Positions 1-12,364 of a stretch of DNA of 64,000 nucleotides are shown here, piece by piece. A program made the translations under genes and the position numbers. The stretch's first letter is position 1. The number at the start of each line of letters is the position of its first letter. The stretch covers positions 121,891,661 through 121,955,660 of the forward strand of contig NC_068359.1 of the NCBI RefSeq assembly GCF_020536995.1, given 5' to 3'. Under the pieces are notes generated by a model, which saw only the letters and a list, made by a program, of their open reading frames with translations, searched no databases and had not been told where the DNA came from. This stretch comes from Dreissena polymorpha (Eukaryota; Mollusca; Bivalvia; Myida; Dreissenidae).

Positions 1-227
1 TAAGAAGTCCTTTTACCTTACTTTAAATGATTTCTAATTGGCAAAGTTTCTGGAGCTTCGTGGGGCTTCGCACCCATGCCCCCCCCCCACAAGGGCTTTA
101 CCTTGCACCCACTGGGAGCCATGACGCCCCCCTCCCCCCTGGACCCCAGCACATTTTTCCGTTTTCAGACATTTTCAACTATATGCATATATGAACGGCA
201 AGGGTCAAACCTGTTCCCGTTCTAATC
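1..227. repeat. C-rich dispersed repeat fragment
   Basis: This stretch holds runs of ten or more C around 80-90 and again near 124-138, alternating with short GGGCTT / CACCC motifs, which is the look of a subterminal part of a bivalve DNA transposon. No reading frame of note. The ends of the element are not visible because it may start left of the window. Confidence 0.35.
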
Positions 228-1164
228 GATGACCACCTAACCATATGACGGTGGAAGGTAATCGACACAGTGCAAAATTTATTAATCTCGTGAGACAATT
301 TTCGCTGAGTTAATGCGTAGACTGATTAACGATTTCAAGATCCCGGCGAATTATTATCCAGTCAAGTAGTTTGCTTTATTTTATACACAGAAGAAAAGAA
401 ATACCCAAAGTAATCCACACACGCATCATTTTGTTTCGCAATCCAGCTTTTACACTACGGAGATTACATTACACTGTGCACTTAGCGGACATTTGACAGT
501 TCCTGTGAAACACTCATGAAGATAAGCTGTATCGATACTTTTTATGTGGATAAGGACGGAGTTGAGCAAATTATTAATACCCGTCATGCCAAACATGCGT
601 GTGTATTGTGGTGTTCATGGATGTTATATTTTTATCAATAAAAAAAGCATCGGATCTAATACAGAAATATTAAAACATGTGATTCACACCTGATTGATAC
701 AGTTTTTGTGATTGTGTGTGAAAACATATAAAATTGCATTTGGTTGTTTTGTCATCAAAATGGACCAACCCCCTATCCGATGTAACGCAGACACATGTAA
801 CAACACATTCAGGTATGAATATATAAAGCAGGATCAATTGTTCGGAAATACCCACACGTGTGTTCGGCATTACCATCAAATGTCAACACATACCAAGATA
901 CGCCAGTATTGCTCTAAAACATTATTTTCAGTTCGATTTGTTCGGCATAACATTAAAAGTCGAGAGATGTGTTCACAGGCGTACATATAAACATTTGGCC
1001 TAATATGTCGTTAATACCCGCACCATATATATGAATATGTCAATATCAGCTTTTTATATATGGGTGTTCGGTAGTGTTTTCAAACTTTTAGTCTAGATCA
1101 TAATCTTATCATTAAAGTATATGCAGCAGTTATATTAACATCTACCCAATTATTGTCTTTTCAG

Positions 1165-2811
1165 CCGACTCCGTTTGTTCACAACATGGGGTCGATCCAT
1201 CCGGGCAAAATGATCTTCATCAGTGGTATCCCCAATGCCAAACCAAGCAGGTTAGTCAGAAGTGTCCGTTAGTTTAGTTTAAACCAATTTATTTTAGATC
1301 GATTGCATTAAAAGCCTAAGGCTTATTTGAAACGCTCCCGAGTCCGTTTCTTGGGACTAGAACAAGTTCTTTGTGTCTATGGGGGAAATCTAAAGAAGGC
1401 TCCCACAACGGGGATTGAACCCGTGACCTCCCGATCGCTAGTGTCCATTGCAATCAGCGCAATAATGATAAATATTTAAAATTGGTGTTGTTTTCAATCA
1501 ACACAACACTAACATATTGTATGTATATTAAGTTATGTCTCTACCGTGATGTTCTTTTCTCCGAAACCATCGTCTAATAATGTGGAGTTTTTCTTGCTTC
1601 TGCTTCAAATTTGCTTGTCAGATAAACAACTCTTTTTCTCAACCATCGATCAATAAAATCGATTTGAAGTTACCGTTTGCCGTTAGTCGGTCAAGTCCTT
1701 GAGTGAAATGTTAGTTTGGATACGTGGTAAATTTGAGTTTTAAAAGAATAGTTTACACAGCTTCGACCATTTAAACAGCAGACTTTTCGACCAATTTAAA
1801 TTATATTGCAATTTATCTGCAAGACGATTTAACACTTGTTATTAGAAATGACGTTAATCGGTTTTCTATGTGCTCAAAAGCACGTACATGAACTGGGTCA
1901 GATTTTCTTTTTTCCAAATAATGGCGTTCCAGTAAACAACTAGTATGTTACATGGCTAATTAACACGTAACGATAACGAGCTTTGTTTTAATCCTTAGAT
2001 TCAACATTAACGTCGAAAGCTCGCCCGATGGACCAGATAACGCCTTCGTGTGCGACTTCCGGTTCAACTTCGGTTCAGATCGTAACGTGATTGTGCGCAA
2101 CTCGAAGCAGAACAATAACTGGCAAGCAGAAGAACGTGCTGTCAGTTATTTCCCCGTGGCCCCGAATGCCTTCTTTGAGATGATTATCCTTGTGGAACAG
2201 TACTGCTTTAAGGTGTGAGAATTCTTTGAACGCGGTCTGTTGAGAACTAATAATGCAATTTGTTTACCGCCTTTGGGCTATTACTCGTACGATTATTTTG
2301 CAATCTAATAACAGTGTTCCAGAAATCTGATCACAATCCAAATTCAAACTAGCAAAAAATGTAAGTTTTACTTAATTAACTACTATGAGGCATTCTTATT
2401 TCTACCTTAATGCATCCGGATTTCTACGTTAATGTAAACTGATCGTTTAAGAGTATGCATGTGCCTCTATCTTATAAAAATCAAACACACGGTTGGTTAA
2501 TAAGGATTTAAGTACATGGTCAAAGTATAGGGCATCGAATATGTTAAAAAAACTTTTTTTCCAAAATAAATTAACTTCTTGAGGTGGCGAAGCTAATACT
2601 TCTAAAATAGTTCTAGTGCTTTGAAAGATTGGATAACTATTAGGAATATAGGTAATTTTTTATGTACGCTAAAACGCACTTTTTGTCGTTAAAGGTCGCC
2701 GTGAACAATAACCATCTTTTGGAATACAACCACAGACTTCAGCCACTGGGAAAATTCACGTTTCTGAGAATCGACGGCGACGTGAGAATCACGCAAGTGC
2801 GCTTCCAGTAA
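1165..2811 (+). CDS. Galectin, C-terminal carbohydrate-recognition domain (partial gene, 3' half)
   Basis: Three exons (1165-1250, 1999-2212, 2695-2811) with AG/GT boundaries and matching phases encode one galectin domain ending in TAA at 2809-2811. Galectins are cytosolic/secreted beta-galactoside-binding lectins; in bivalves they serve as soluble recognition proteins. Seen: N-terminal PTPFVHNMGSIHPGK strand, VRNSKQNN strand, WQAEER tryptophan loop, and EYNHRLQPLG near the C-terminus. The HxNPR signature is replaced (CDFRFNFG), so two or three usual sugar contacts are missing while the Asn of VRNS, Trp and Glu/Arg of WxxEER remain. The exons match those at 37942-39462 with about four residue changes, and there this domain is the second half of a two-domain protein, so the first half here should lie left of the window. 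A possible polyadenylation signal ATTAAA is at 2848-2853. Confidence 0.85.
1330..1450 (-). repeat. tRNA-derived SINE fragment (minus strand)
   Basis: On the minus strand the stretch reads through a B-box-like GGTTCAATCCCC (plus-strand complement near 1410-1422) followed by GGGAGCC, and upstream a GAACTTGTTCTAG-type tail. This is the look of a tRNA-derived SINE in the first intron of the partial galectin. Absent from the right-hand galectin copy at the matching place (about 38045), so inserted after the duplication or lost there. Confidence 0.45.
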
Positions 2812-4179
2812 GGTCACTGACATCATTACGTTTCACAAAATATGTATATTAAATCAATCATACATGTGTAAAACAATTCTTCGGATATTAAGATGTTATG
2901 CACGTATTAGTGTGATTTATTTTGTTGATTGCAATCATGTTAAGTGTAAACATGTTATCTGATTAATAAATAGTAGTCAATAGATATATGTGACTAAAAT
3001 ATGAAAAAAGAGAGTACGTCACATCCCATGCATTTTTGTTTGCTACTGAAATTGTTTTGAACTATGGTGCATTTATAGTCATCGTTTATCGAATGTAATT
3101 CTTTTCATTAATTGCATAATTTCTATATTTCTAGACCTTTAAACGGATTATATACTATGTGTATTTCCTAAGTATATTACAGGTTCACAATATGATAGAT
3201 CTGTTTTCTTTATCTGTTTGCATTGGTTCAATTATGTTGCCAATCTCACGTAATTGATACAATTTTATTATTGATCAATTGTATACAACAAGACACCTTC
3301 GAGTCGTTCTCCTGGTAAGAACATGCAATACTTTATGTCTTTAGATGTTTAGAACACTAATAATTATGAATGGAGAGAAGTAGAGAACGGCTGACAACCT
3401 AGCTATTACACATCTCATCAAAATATGTAAATCATGGACATTTCTGTCATTGTTTTGAAAGTTAACGTTAAAATAAAGAGAAGAAGATAGTGTGTACTAA
3501 TTATAATTTAAGACCTACAATGTTATCACAATTTAAGGAAAGAATAAGTCGTTTATCTTCATCATGGTGTCCCAAAAGCTCCACATGATTGCTAGATGAG
3601 CTCAAAATACGACTTATATCAATAAATCAACATCCAGTTGTGATCGTTTTAACGTGGAAGATTATTGCATGTATTTCATATCATAGGTTCAATTAATAAC
3701 GGAGGATTAAGACTTAGCTTATGTATGGATTTGTGTGAGTTTCTTTTTTTTTAAATAGGTTAAATAGATTAACATGATATTGATATTGATATTCATAAAC
3801 TAGCAAAAAGTAAGACTGTTTTAGAAGACAATTAAATATTGTCTTTATTCACAATTCAGTGCGGACTCGACTTTTTAAAACATTCGTCTTTAGAAGCTCT
3901 GAAGTCAGAAACTGTTACCAGCATATTCCTCGGCTCCTGTGTGAATTCTCCAGAAATAAATATCCTAACCGACGTTGCGTATTTACTTATGTTATAGCCG
4001 ATATTTTGAGTACATCAGGGCCGTGTTCTATCAAGTATATGTTTATATGACATCGTTTTTAGGCGCCATTATTTCATTTTTCTTACCAGAAATTACTTCA
4101 ACTTGCTTAGGAGATAAGGCGCCACTTTTCAATGTGACAAGGCTTTATTTTCTGATGAGCAAAGATGAAATTCTCTGAT

Positions 4180-4760
4180 AATACATAGCTTTATTTTCTT
4201 ACTTCACATGACTACATTTTCTAGCTTCACGTGCCTTCATTTTCTGACTATACATGGCTTCATGTTTTACGACACATGCCTTCATTTTCTGACTATACAT
4301 GGCTTCATTAATGACGACACATCTCTTCATTTTTGGCGAGACATGGCTTTTCATTTTTTGATAAGACATTGCTTCATATTCTGGTGATACATGGCTTCAT
4401 TTTCGATGAGACATGGCTTCATTTTTCGATGAGACATGACTTCATTTTCTGATTACACATGGCCTTATTTTCTGACTTCACGCGGCTTAATTTGTTTATG
4501 AGATATGGCGTCATTGTCTGACAAGACATTGCTTTGTTTACTAGACAAGGCGTCATGTTTTGACTACACAATCATGGCGTTATTTTCTGATGAGACATAG
4601 ATTTTCAACTAGGCATTACCGAAACTTCATTTTGTGACGACACATGGCGTCATTTTCTGATTAGACATGGCTTTGAAAGAATGGCATCATTTTCTGACTA
4701 CACTTTACTTCATTTTCTGCTGAGACTTTACATCAATTTCGTATGAGACGCGGCTAAAAG
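4180..4760 (+). repeat. Degenerate ~21-23 bp tandem repeat (ACATGGCTTCATTTTCTGA)
   Basis: About two dozen imperfect units around ACATGGCTTCATTTTCTGA with GATGAG or GACTAC joins. The right-hand copy keeps only a trace (CTTATTTTCTGATG near 40115), so the array expanded or contracted after the duplication. No coding potential. Confidence 0.65.
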
Positions 4761-5143
4761 TGATGACACCAATGTTTATGACATTTATGTGAGGACAAAA
4801 TTACTTCTTATCTCAGAATACGTTGCTTCAATTTCCATAGACAATATGCAAACGCCCCTTGTTGAAGTATCTATTGATGAAATAATGGAAGTACTTTATT
4901 AACACTTATATTTCGATATGACATTGAGTAAATGAACAGTTTTGACACAGAAAGAGGTTGGTGTTTGTTAAAACTGTTCAGTTATCTGATGACGGACCAA
5001 TGATTTGAATTCGCTTTGCGATGCATATCTTAAACCGATTTGCCATGTAAGTGAACTGTGCTTGTTATAAACGCCCTTTATAGGTACTTGGCTTTAATTT
5101 ACAACACAATATGTTGAGTTTTAAAATTGTATTGATTCTAATT

Positions 5144-5989
5144 AGAGCACGGCCCATATACATGAAGTGTTAAAAAAAGCGACTTACTTTTTGTTTTGAT
5201 ATTTTGTATAACAAATGGACACTTTAGAGGGTTTCGGGAGGGGGATGCAGTTGGGGGAGAGGAGTTGCAGAGGGGGGGGGGCAACTAATGCCAAGTGCAT
5301 GTGTTTTTGAGGGATACAAAATGATTTAGTGGAGTGTAACTTCACATAGCTCGAGGTTACAGTATACTAAATAATCGTTTCATGTAGGGCTGTACTCTCT
5401 AAAAAATAACATAGTTGACTCGCAGGCATGTTTTACACTTTAAACTATTGTTCTGGTTTTATTTTCTGGAGATAGTGGTAGTGCATGAATCGGTGTTCAC
5501 TTCTTATTTCCTGAAATATGATAAACTTAAAAAATGTATGAAAACATTTCACTAAAAAGGGTTACATTCCACCAGAAAACGGCCTTTTGAAAAAGTTACA
5601 AAAACAGTCGATATTGATTTGTGTAAAGTTCTTTCTTGGTTTGAACATGACATATCTTTTTATTGCATAAATCGATTCCGCTTAGAATGGCCTTTAAGGA
5701 AGTCGCTTTTACATTGGATTATATAGGGAAACTATTTAGTATATTATGACCTCGAGAACCAGACAACTTCAGGAACCGTGGTAGCACAACACAGAAAGAA
5801 GCAGAATATTCGAATTGGCCACGATCAAACAGTGAAATATTGGGAAAGAGTAGGTTTCAATGTCAAATTTGAGAGAAATCGGTCTTATTGTACCCATAAA
5901 TTGCATAAAATCCTAAGAATATTACCATTTTCAAATGCGAAGCTGTTGGCTCATTACCACTGACCATACATTTGTTCTTTGTTACTCAG
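5144..5989. other. No gene seen; G-rich tract at 5228-5285
   Basis: Between the end of the duplicated galectin block and the Ig gene I see no supported exon. The plus strand at 5228-5285 has four G runs (GGGAGGGGG, GGGGG, then a run of ten G), which could form a G-quadruplex. Confidence 0.4.
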
Positions 5990-7007
5990 GAAGGACAACT
6001 GAGGTAAGCATATTGGATTTTGGGTTATTTTTAAGCTGGAATCGCTAGTAGGGTCACGCTGTGAATTATTGCTCGAAAACCACTAGGAAACATATTATTC
6101 ATGGTTTGATGGGTCGTGCTACGTTATTGATAACATCACGTGTTCAGCTCGATGTTCACCAGACGCCTGTTCATACACGTTGTCGAAGTCAGGCACCGCT
6201 TTCGTGAATAGTTTTGTGCTATCGCTTGGTTCATTCGAAATTGTGGAGACGGGCAGCTATAGTTGCACTGCTAAAAACCTCGGGTCTGGGGTTACAGTTA
6301 GCAGTCATATTGTCCTCATTGAAATTAAAGGTACTAATTTTAAAAGCGTTATTTTATATCACAAAGAAAGTATTTATACAAGCATCAACAAGCATCAAGC
6401 GAAAATTTCAGAAGTTGTGCCAATATGGATTAATGTACATCTTGACGTGTTTGAAAGATTCGAAATGTTTTAGCTTTAAACATTCATCATGTGTCGATCT
6501 GTGTTAACAGTTCTTCCATATTAGGTAGAGAATGTATATGATTTTGGCATATTGTCTGGATGTAATGTTTTGATAGATAACTATCAATTAAAACAAGTGC
6601 TTTATTGTTCAATTCAATTGATCAACTATCATCGTTAATCCTCGGAAATGTTAAGAACACCATTGAGTCAAATTGTTGTTATTTGAACATGCTATCATCT
6701 AGTCACGCGATAATTCAAATGAGGTTAAGAACCATGTGCATAATATTATTCGTGCCTCGAGGGGCGGAAATATTTATATATATATTTAAGACTGGTCCAG
6801 TGTTGAAAAAAAGTAAATAGGTTTTGTGAAACACTCAGAAATATGTCAATGAACTCAATACAAGCATATTGATAATTTCTTGAAACTAAAACCGACTATA
6901 GTTCTTATAAAATTAGGCGACAGAATAATGATTAAATGAGTACGTTTTCCGAGACAGCCACAGGACAAAAGACTGCTGGCATAATTGTAGGCGGGACTAT
7001 GGGCGGA

Positions 7008-8591
7008 CGTATGGCAAGCGGTTCGACGCATAATCCCAAGAAACTAGGTTTCTCATGAGAACCTAGGTTCTCAGAATGAGAACCTAGGATTCTGAGAACC
7101 TAGGTTATTAGAATGAGAACCTAGGTTCTCATGAGAACTATGATTCCCAAATGAAATCTTAGGTTCTCATGAAAACCTAGGTTATCAGAGATAACGACGC
7201 GAAAAGCTGTCGAGAACCTAGGTTCTTGTGAAAACCTTGGATATCAAACGAGAACTTAAGTTCTCAGAATGAGAACCTAGGTTCTCATGAAAACCTATTT
7301 TCTCATGAGAACCTTAGTTCTATGTGTCTATGAGAACCTAGGTTCTCATGAAAAACCTAGTTTCTCATGAGAACCTAGGTTCTTTAGCGTAAACAAAGGT
7401 TTTCAAATGAGAACCTAGGTTCTCATGAAAAACCTGGTTTCTTGGGATTTCATAAACCTAGGTTCTCATATGAACCTATTTTCTCATGAGAAACCTAGTT
7501 TCTTGGGATTATGCGTCGAACCGCTTGAAAAACTTACCTCCAGTTGTCTCCCATTGCTTGGTACACGCTGGCGGCATATGTGTAGAATGATAAGAAATAG
7601 ACGTGAAACAGTAAATGTACTCCCCAAGAACATTATTTGAACAATGTTCAGACAATTCTAAATAATATTCAACGAAACTTGTAGGAAACTTCTTGAGGAA
7701 TGAAATTAGTAAAGTAATCGGTCGACATTGGTCTGAACACGTTTATAAAAAAAATTAAACTGTTTATGAAATACATTTTTAATTGTAAATATTTTTTTCA
7801 GACTAAAAATTGAAACAAATTCAGATCAATCGTTACATAATTCATCTTTACAGCATTAAATGAGTTTCAGATATTCAGTTCCCGTGTTCGGGCCTCAAAC
7901 GACTGTACGGTACAGTTTTCTATTTTAAGTATGTCTGTGAAATAGTAAGCTAACATTATGGTATAAATAGAAATTTAATCTCTATTGATAATGTGTAATG
8001 ATGTATTATTCAATCGTAAGATATCGGCCCACACTGCAAGAAAAACGTATGCACTAAAGACTTTGCAAACATATTTCAATAACTTGAGATATATGCAAAA
8101 GTAAAGTTCTTAACAGCGTGTTTTCATTCTTTCCAGCCCGTGTGTAATCATATGTGAACCCCATTGATCATGCGCCCTGAATAATATATGTCTCGTATTC
8201 CAAACGAACAAGTTTATGCCGTCCGACGCGTAATTCTGGAAACCTATGGTTCCCAAACGAAAACCATGGATTTAGAATTAAAGACGCGTAATTCTGTTAA
8301 CCTATGCCCTCATGAGAACTATGTTTCCCAAATGAAAACAACGGATATGGCAAGCAGTTCGACGCATAATCCCAAAAAACTAGGTTTTTCATGAGAACTT
8401 AGGTTCTCGTTCTGAGGACCTAGGTTCTTACCAGAACCTTGGTTTTCAAATGAGAACCTAGGTTCTCATGAAAACCTAGGTTCTCATTTGAAAACTTGGG
8501 TTCTGGAAGCCATGTGCAATCTTCAAGCGAGAACCTATGTTCTCATGAGAGACTTAGTTTCTTGGGATTATGCGTCGAACCGCTTGCCATA
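7008..8591. mobile_element. Composite palindromic-array element inside the receptor's transmembrane exon
   Basis: Both outer ends carry the inverted repeat TATGGCAAGCGGTTCGACGC...; the flanks show CGGA at 7004-7007 and 8592-8595 as a candidate 4-bp target duplication. Inside are two copies of the same short element: about 7011-7527 and 8346-8591 (the latter itself flanked by CGGA at 8342-8345). Each copy is packed with units built on the self-complementary GAGAACCTAGGTTCTC and TTCTCATGAGAA. The 7528-8345 middle has decayed versions of the same units. No transposase frame; non-autonomous. Superfamily not determined. Confidence 0.75.
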
Positions 8592-9216
8592 CGGATGCGT
8601 TATAATTATAATAATAGTTGGATTTCTCGTGATAAGAAGACGATTCCGATTGATTTGTAAATGTGTGACGACAGGTGGGTTCACTTTGTTTAATAAACCT
8701 TTCTACGTAAGAATGTGCATGCAGACCCGCGCAATACCAATGTCAATACTAGGAAGGGCTAGTACAAATTATTTTAAAAAAAATTCATATGTACTCACTT
8801 ACCAAATTTCCAACAAAAAAAACAAAACTATATAGAAAATGAAAGATATGTACTAAATACTTCAAACAAAAACATCTGTGTTTAAATGGTGAGTATTTGA
8901 ATGGCTTTTTAATCGTGTATACCGGTGTGTTGTGACCATATCTAAACATTAAACGTTAATTGTTTCAGCGTCTCCATCTGATGACATGGACATGCATTAC
9001 ACTGCATACAATACGAAAAAGACAGATCAATCTGAATAGCGTGAGTTCCTCTTGCTTAATCCTTCGCACATACTAGCTCGTGTACACGGCTTAACACGCT
9101 CATACCTTTATTATATACTGCTATTAAACTGTTTAGTGTGTTCATGTTATGATTATACGCTATCACACAGTTTATTTATTGTTCAGATGGAAACGCTAAT
9201 CAAGCATACAGGTATA

Positions 9217-12200
9217 GACCCGAGACTCCATTGAGCTCAGTCTACAGAAGGGACCCGAGACTCCATTGAGCTCAGTCTACAGAAGGGACCCGAGACTCCA
9301 TTGAGCTCAGTCTACAGAAGGGACCCGAGACTCCATTGAGCTCAGTCTACAGAAGGGACCCGAGACTCCATTGAGCTCAGTCTACAGAAGGGACCCGAGA
9401 CTCCATTGAGCTCAGTCTACAGAAGGGACCCTAGACTCCATTGAGCTCAGTCTACAGAAAGGACCCGAGACTCCATTGAGCTCAGTCTACAGAAGGGACC
9501 CTAGACTCCATTGAGCTCAGTCTACAGAAGGGACCCGAGACTCCATTGAGCTCAGTCTACAGAAGGGACCCTAGACTCCATTGAGCTCAGTCTACAGAAG
9601 GGACCCGAGACTCCATTGAGCTCAGTCTACAGAAGGGACCCGAGACTCCATTGAGCTCAGTCTACAGAAGGGACCCTAGACTCCATTGAGCTCAGTCTAC
9701 AGAAGGGACCCTAGACTCCATTGAGCTCAGTCTACAGAAAGGACCCGAGACTCCATTGAGCTCAGTCTACAGAAGGGACCCTAGACTCCATTGAGCTCAG
9801 TCTACAGAAGGGACCCTAGACTCCATTGAGCTCAGTCTACAGAAAGGACCCGAGACTCCATTGAGCTCAGTCTACAGAAGGGACCCTAGACTCCATTGAG
9901 CTCAGTCTACAGAAGGGACCCGAGACTCCATTGAGCTCAGTCTACAGAAGGGACCCGAGACTCCATTGAGCTCAGTCTACAGAAGGGACCCTAGACTCCA
10001 TTGAGCTCAGTCTACAGAAGGGACCCGAGACTCCATTGAGCTCAGTCTACAGAAAGGACCCGAGACTCCATTGAGCTCAGTCTATAGCAGGGACCCGAGA
10101 CTCCATTGAGCTCAGTCTACAGAAGGGACCCGAGACTCCATTGAGCTCAGTCTACAGAAGGGACCCTAGACTCCATTGAGCTCAGTCTACAGAAGGGACC
10201 CTAGACTCCATTGAGCTCAGTCTACAGAAAGGACCCGAGACTCTATTGAGCTCAGTCTACAGAAGGGACCCTAGACTCCATTGAGCTCAGTCTACAGAAG
10301 GGACCATAGACTCCATTGAGCTCAGTCTACAGAAAGGACCCGAGACTCCATTGAGCTCAGTCTACAGAAGGGACCCTAGACTCCATTGAGCTCAGTCTAC
10401 AGAAAGGACCCGAGACTCCATTGAGCTCAGTCTACAGAAGGGACCCGAGACTCCATTGAGCTCAGTCTACAGAAGGGACCCGAGACTCCATTGAGCTCAG
10501 TCTACAGAAGGGACCCGAGACTCCATTGAGCTCAGTCTACAGAAGGGACCCGAGACTCCATTGAGCTCAGTCTACAGAAAGACCCCAGACTCCATTGAGC
10601 TCAGTCTACAGAAGGGACCCTAGACTCCATTGAGCTCAGTCTACAGAAGGGACCCGAGACTCCATTGAGCTCAGTCTACAGAAAGGACCCGAGACTCCAT
10701 TGAGCTCAGTCTACAGAAGGGACCCGAGACTCCATTGAGCTCAGTCTACAGAAGGGACCCGAGACTCCATTGAGCTCAGTCTACAGAAGGGACCCTAGAC
10801 TCCATTGAGCTCAGTCTACAGAGGGGACCCGAGATTCCATTGAGCTCAGTCTACAGAAGGGACCCGAGACTCCATTGAGCTCAGTCTATAGCAGGGACCC
10901 GAGACTCCATTGAGCTCAGTCTACAGAAGGGACCCGAGACTCCATTGAGCTCAGTCTACAGAAGGGACCCGAGACTCCATTGAGCTCAGTCTACAGAAGG
11001 GACCCGAGACTCCATTGAGCTCAGTCTACAGAAGGAACCCGAGACTCCATTGAGCTCAGTCTATAGAAGGGACCCGAGACTCCATTGAGCTCAGTCTACA
11101 GAGGGGACCCGAGACTCCATTGAGCTCAGTCTACAGAAGGGACCCGAGACTCCAATGAGCTCAGTCTACAGAAGGGACCCTAGACTCCATTGAGCTCAGT
11201 CTACAGAAGGGACTCGAAACTCCATTGAGCTCAGTCTATAGAAGGGACCCTAGACTCCTTTGAGCTCAGTCTACAGAAAAGACCCGAGACTCCATTGAGC
11301 GCAGTCTACAGAAGGGACCCTAGACTCCATTGAGCTCAGTCTACAGAAAGGACCCGAGACTCCATTGAGCTCAGTCTACAGAAGGGACCCGAGACTCCAT
11401 TGAGCTCAGTCTACAGAAGGGACCCGAGACTCCATTGAGCTCAGTCTACAGAAGGGATCCGAGACTCCATTGAGCTCAGTCTACAGAAGGGACCCGAGAC
11501 TCCATTGAGCTCAGTCTACAGAAGGGACCCGGGACTCCATTGAGCTCAGTCTACAGAAGGGACCCGAGACTCCATTGAGCTCAGTCTACAGAAGGGACCC
11601 GAGACTCCATTGAGCTCAGTCTATAGCAGGGACCCGAGACTCCATTGAGCTCAGTCTATAGAAGGGACCCGAGACTCCATTGAGCTCAGTCTACAGAAGG
11701 GACCCGAGACTCCATTGAGCTCAGTCTACAGAAGGGACCCTAGACTCCATTGAGCTCATTCTACAGAAGGGACCCGAGACTCCATTGAGCTCAGTCTATA
11801 GCAGAGACCCGAGACTCCATTGAGCTCAGTCTACAGAAGGAACCCGAGACTCCATTGAGCTCAGTCTACAGAAGGGACCCGAGACTCCATTGAGCTCAGT
11901 CTACAGAAGGGACCCGAGACTCCATTGAGCTCAGTCTACAGAGGGTCCCCGAGACTCCATTGAGCTCAGTCTACAGAAGGGACCCGAGACTCCATTGAGC
12001 TCAGTCTACAGAAGGGACCCGAGACTCCATTGAGCTCAGTCTATAGAAGGGACCCGAGACTCCATTGAGCTCAGTCTACAGAGGGGACCCGAGACTCCAT
12101 TGAGCTCAGTCTACAGAAGGGACCCGAGACTCCAATGAGCTCAGTCTACAGAAGGGACCCTAGACTCCATTGAGCTCAGTCTACAGAAGGGACCCGAAAC

Positions 12201-12364
12201 TCCATTGAGCTCAGTCTACAGAAGGGACCCGAGACTCCATTGAGCTCAGTCTACAGAAGGGACCCGAGACTCCATTGAGCTCAGTCTACAGAAGGGACCC
12301 GAGACTCCATTGAGCTCAGTCTACAGAAGGGACCCGAGACTCCATTGAGCTCAGTCTACAGAAG
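9217..12364 (+). repeat. 35-bp minisatellite, about 90 copies
   Basis: Head-to-tail units of 35 bp, core GACTCCATTGAGCTCAGT followed by CTACAGAAGGGACCCGA. Variants are few: CCCGAGA/CCCTAGA, GAAGGG/GAAAGG, CTATAGCAGG. The array begins five bases after the GT of the donor following the receptor exon 9187-9211 and lies wholly in that intron. The unit length is not a multiple of three and every frame meets TGA or TAG, so it does not code. Confidence 0.97.

Larger units (their letters stand above)
228..5143 (+). repeat. Left copy of a duplicated galectin block
   Basis: Exons, introns and 3' flank from about 228 to 5143 align by eye, with interruptions, to about 34840-40517. Similarity is high in exons and still plain in introns and in the flank (for example the stretch ending AATTTACAACACAATATG in both). 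Differences are mostly insertions: the right copy has a 1136-bp transposon (36760-37895) and about 1.4 kb extra near 34975-36395; this left copy has extra short tandem repeats at 4180-4760. Confidence 0.8.

Noticed and set aside
7008-8591. Intron created by a transposon (introner) in the transmembrane exon
   Set aside because: A GTATGG occurs at the left end but no AG acceptor exists at the right end, so simple splicing out is not supported.
9217-12364. CRISPR-like array
   Set aside because: Units are contiguous with no unique spacers; it is a minisatellite in a eukaryotic intron.
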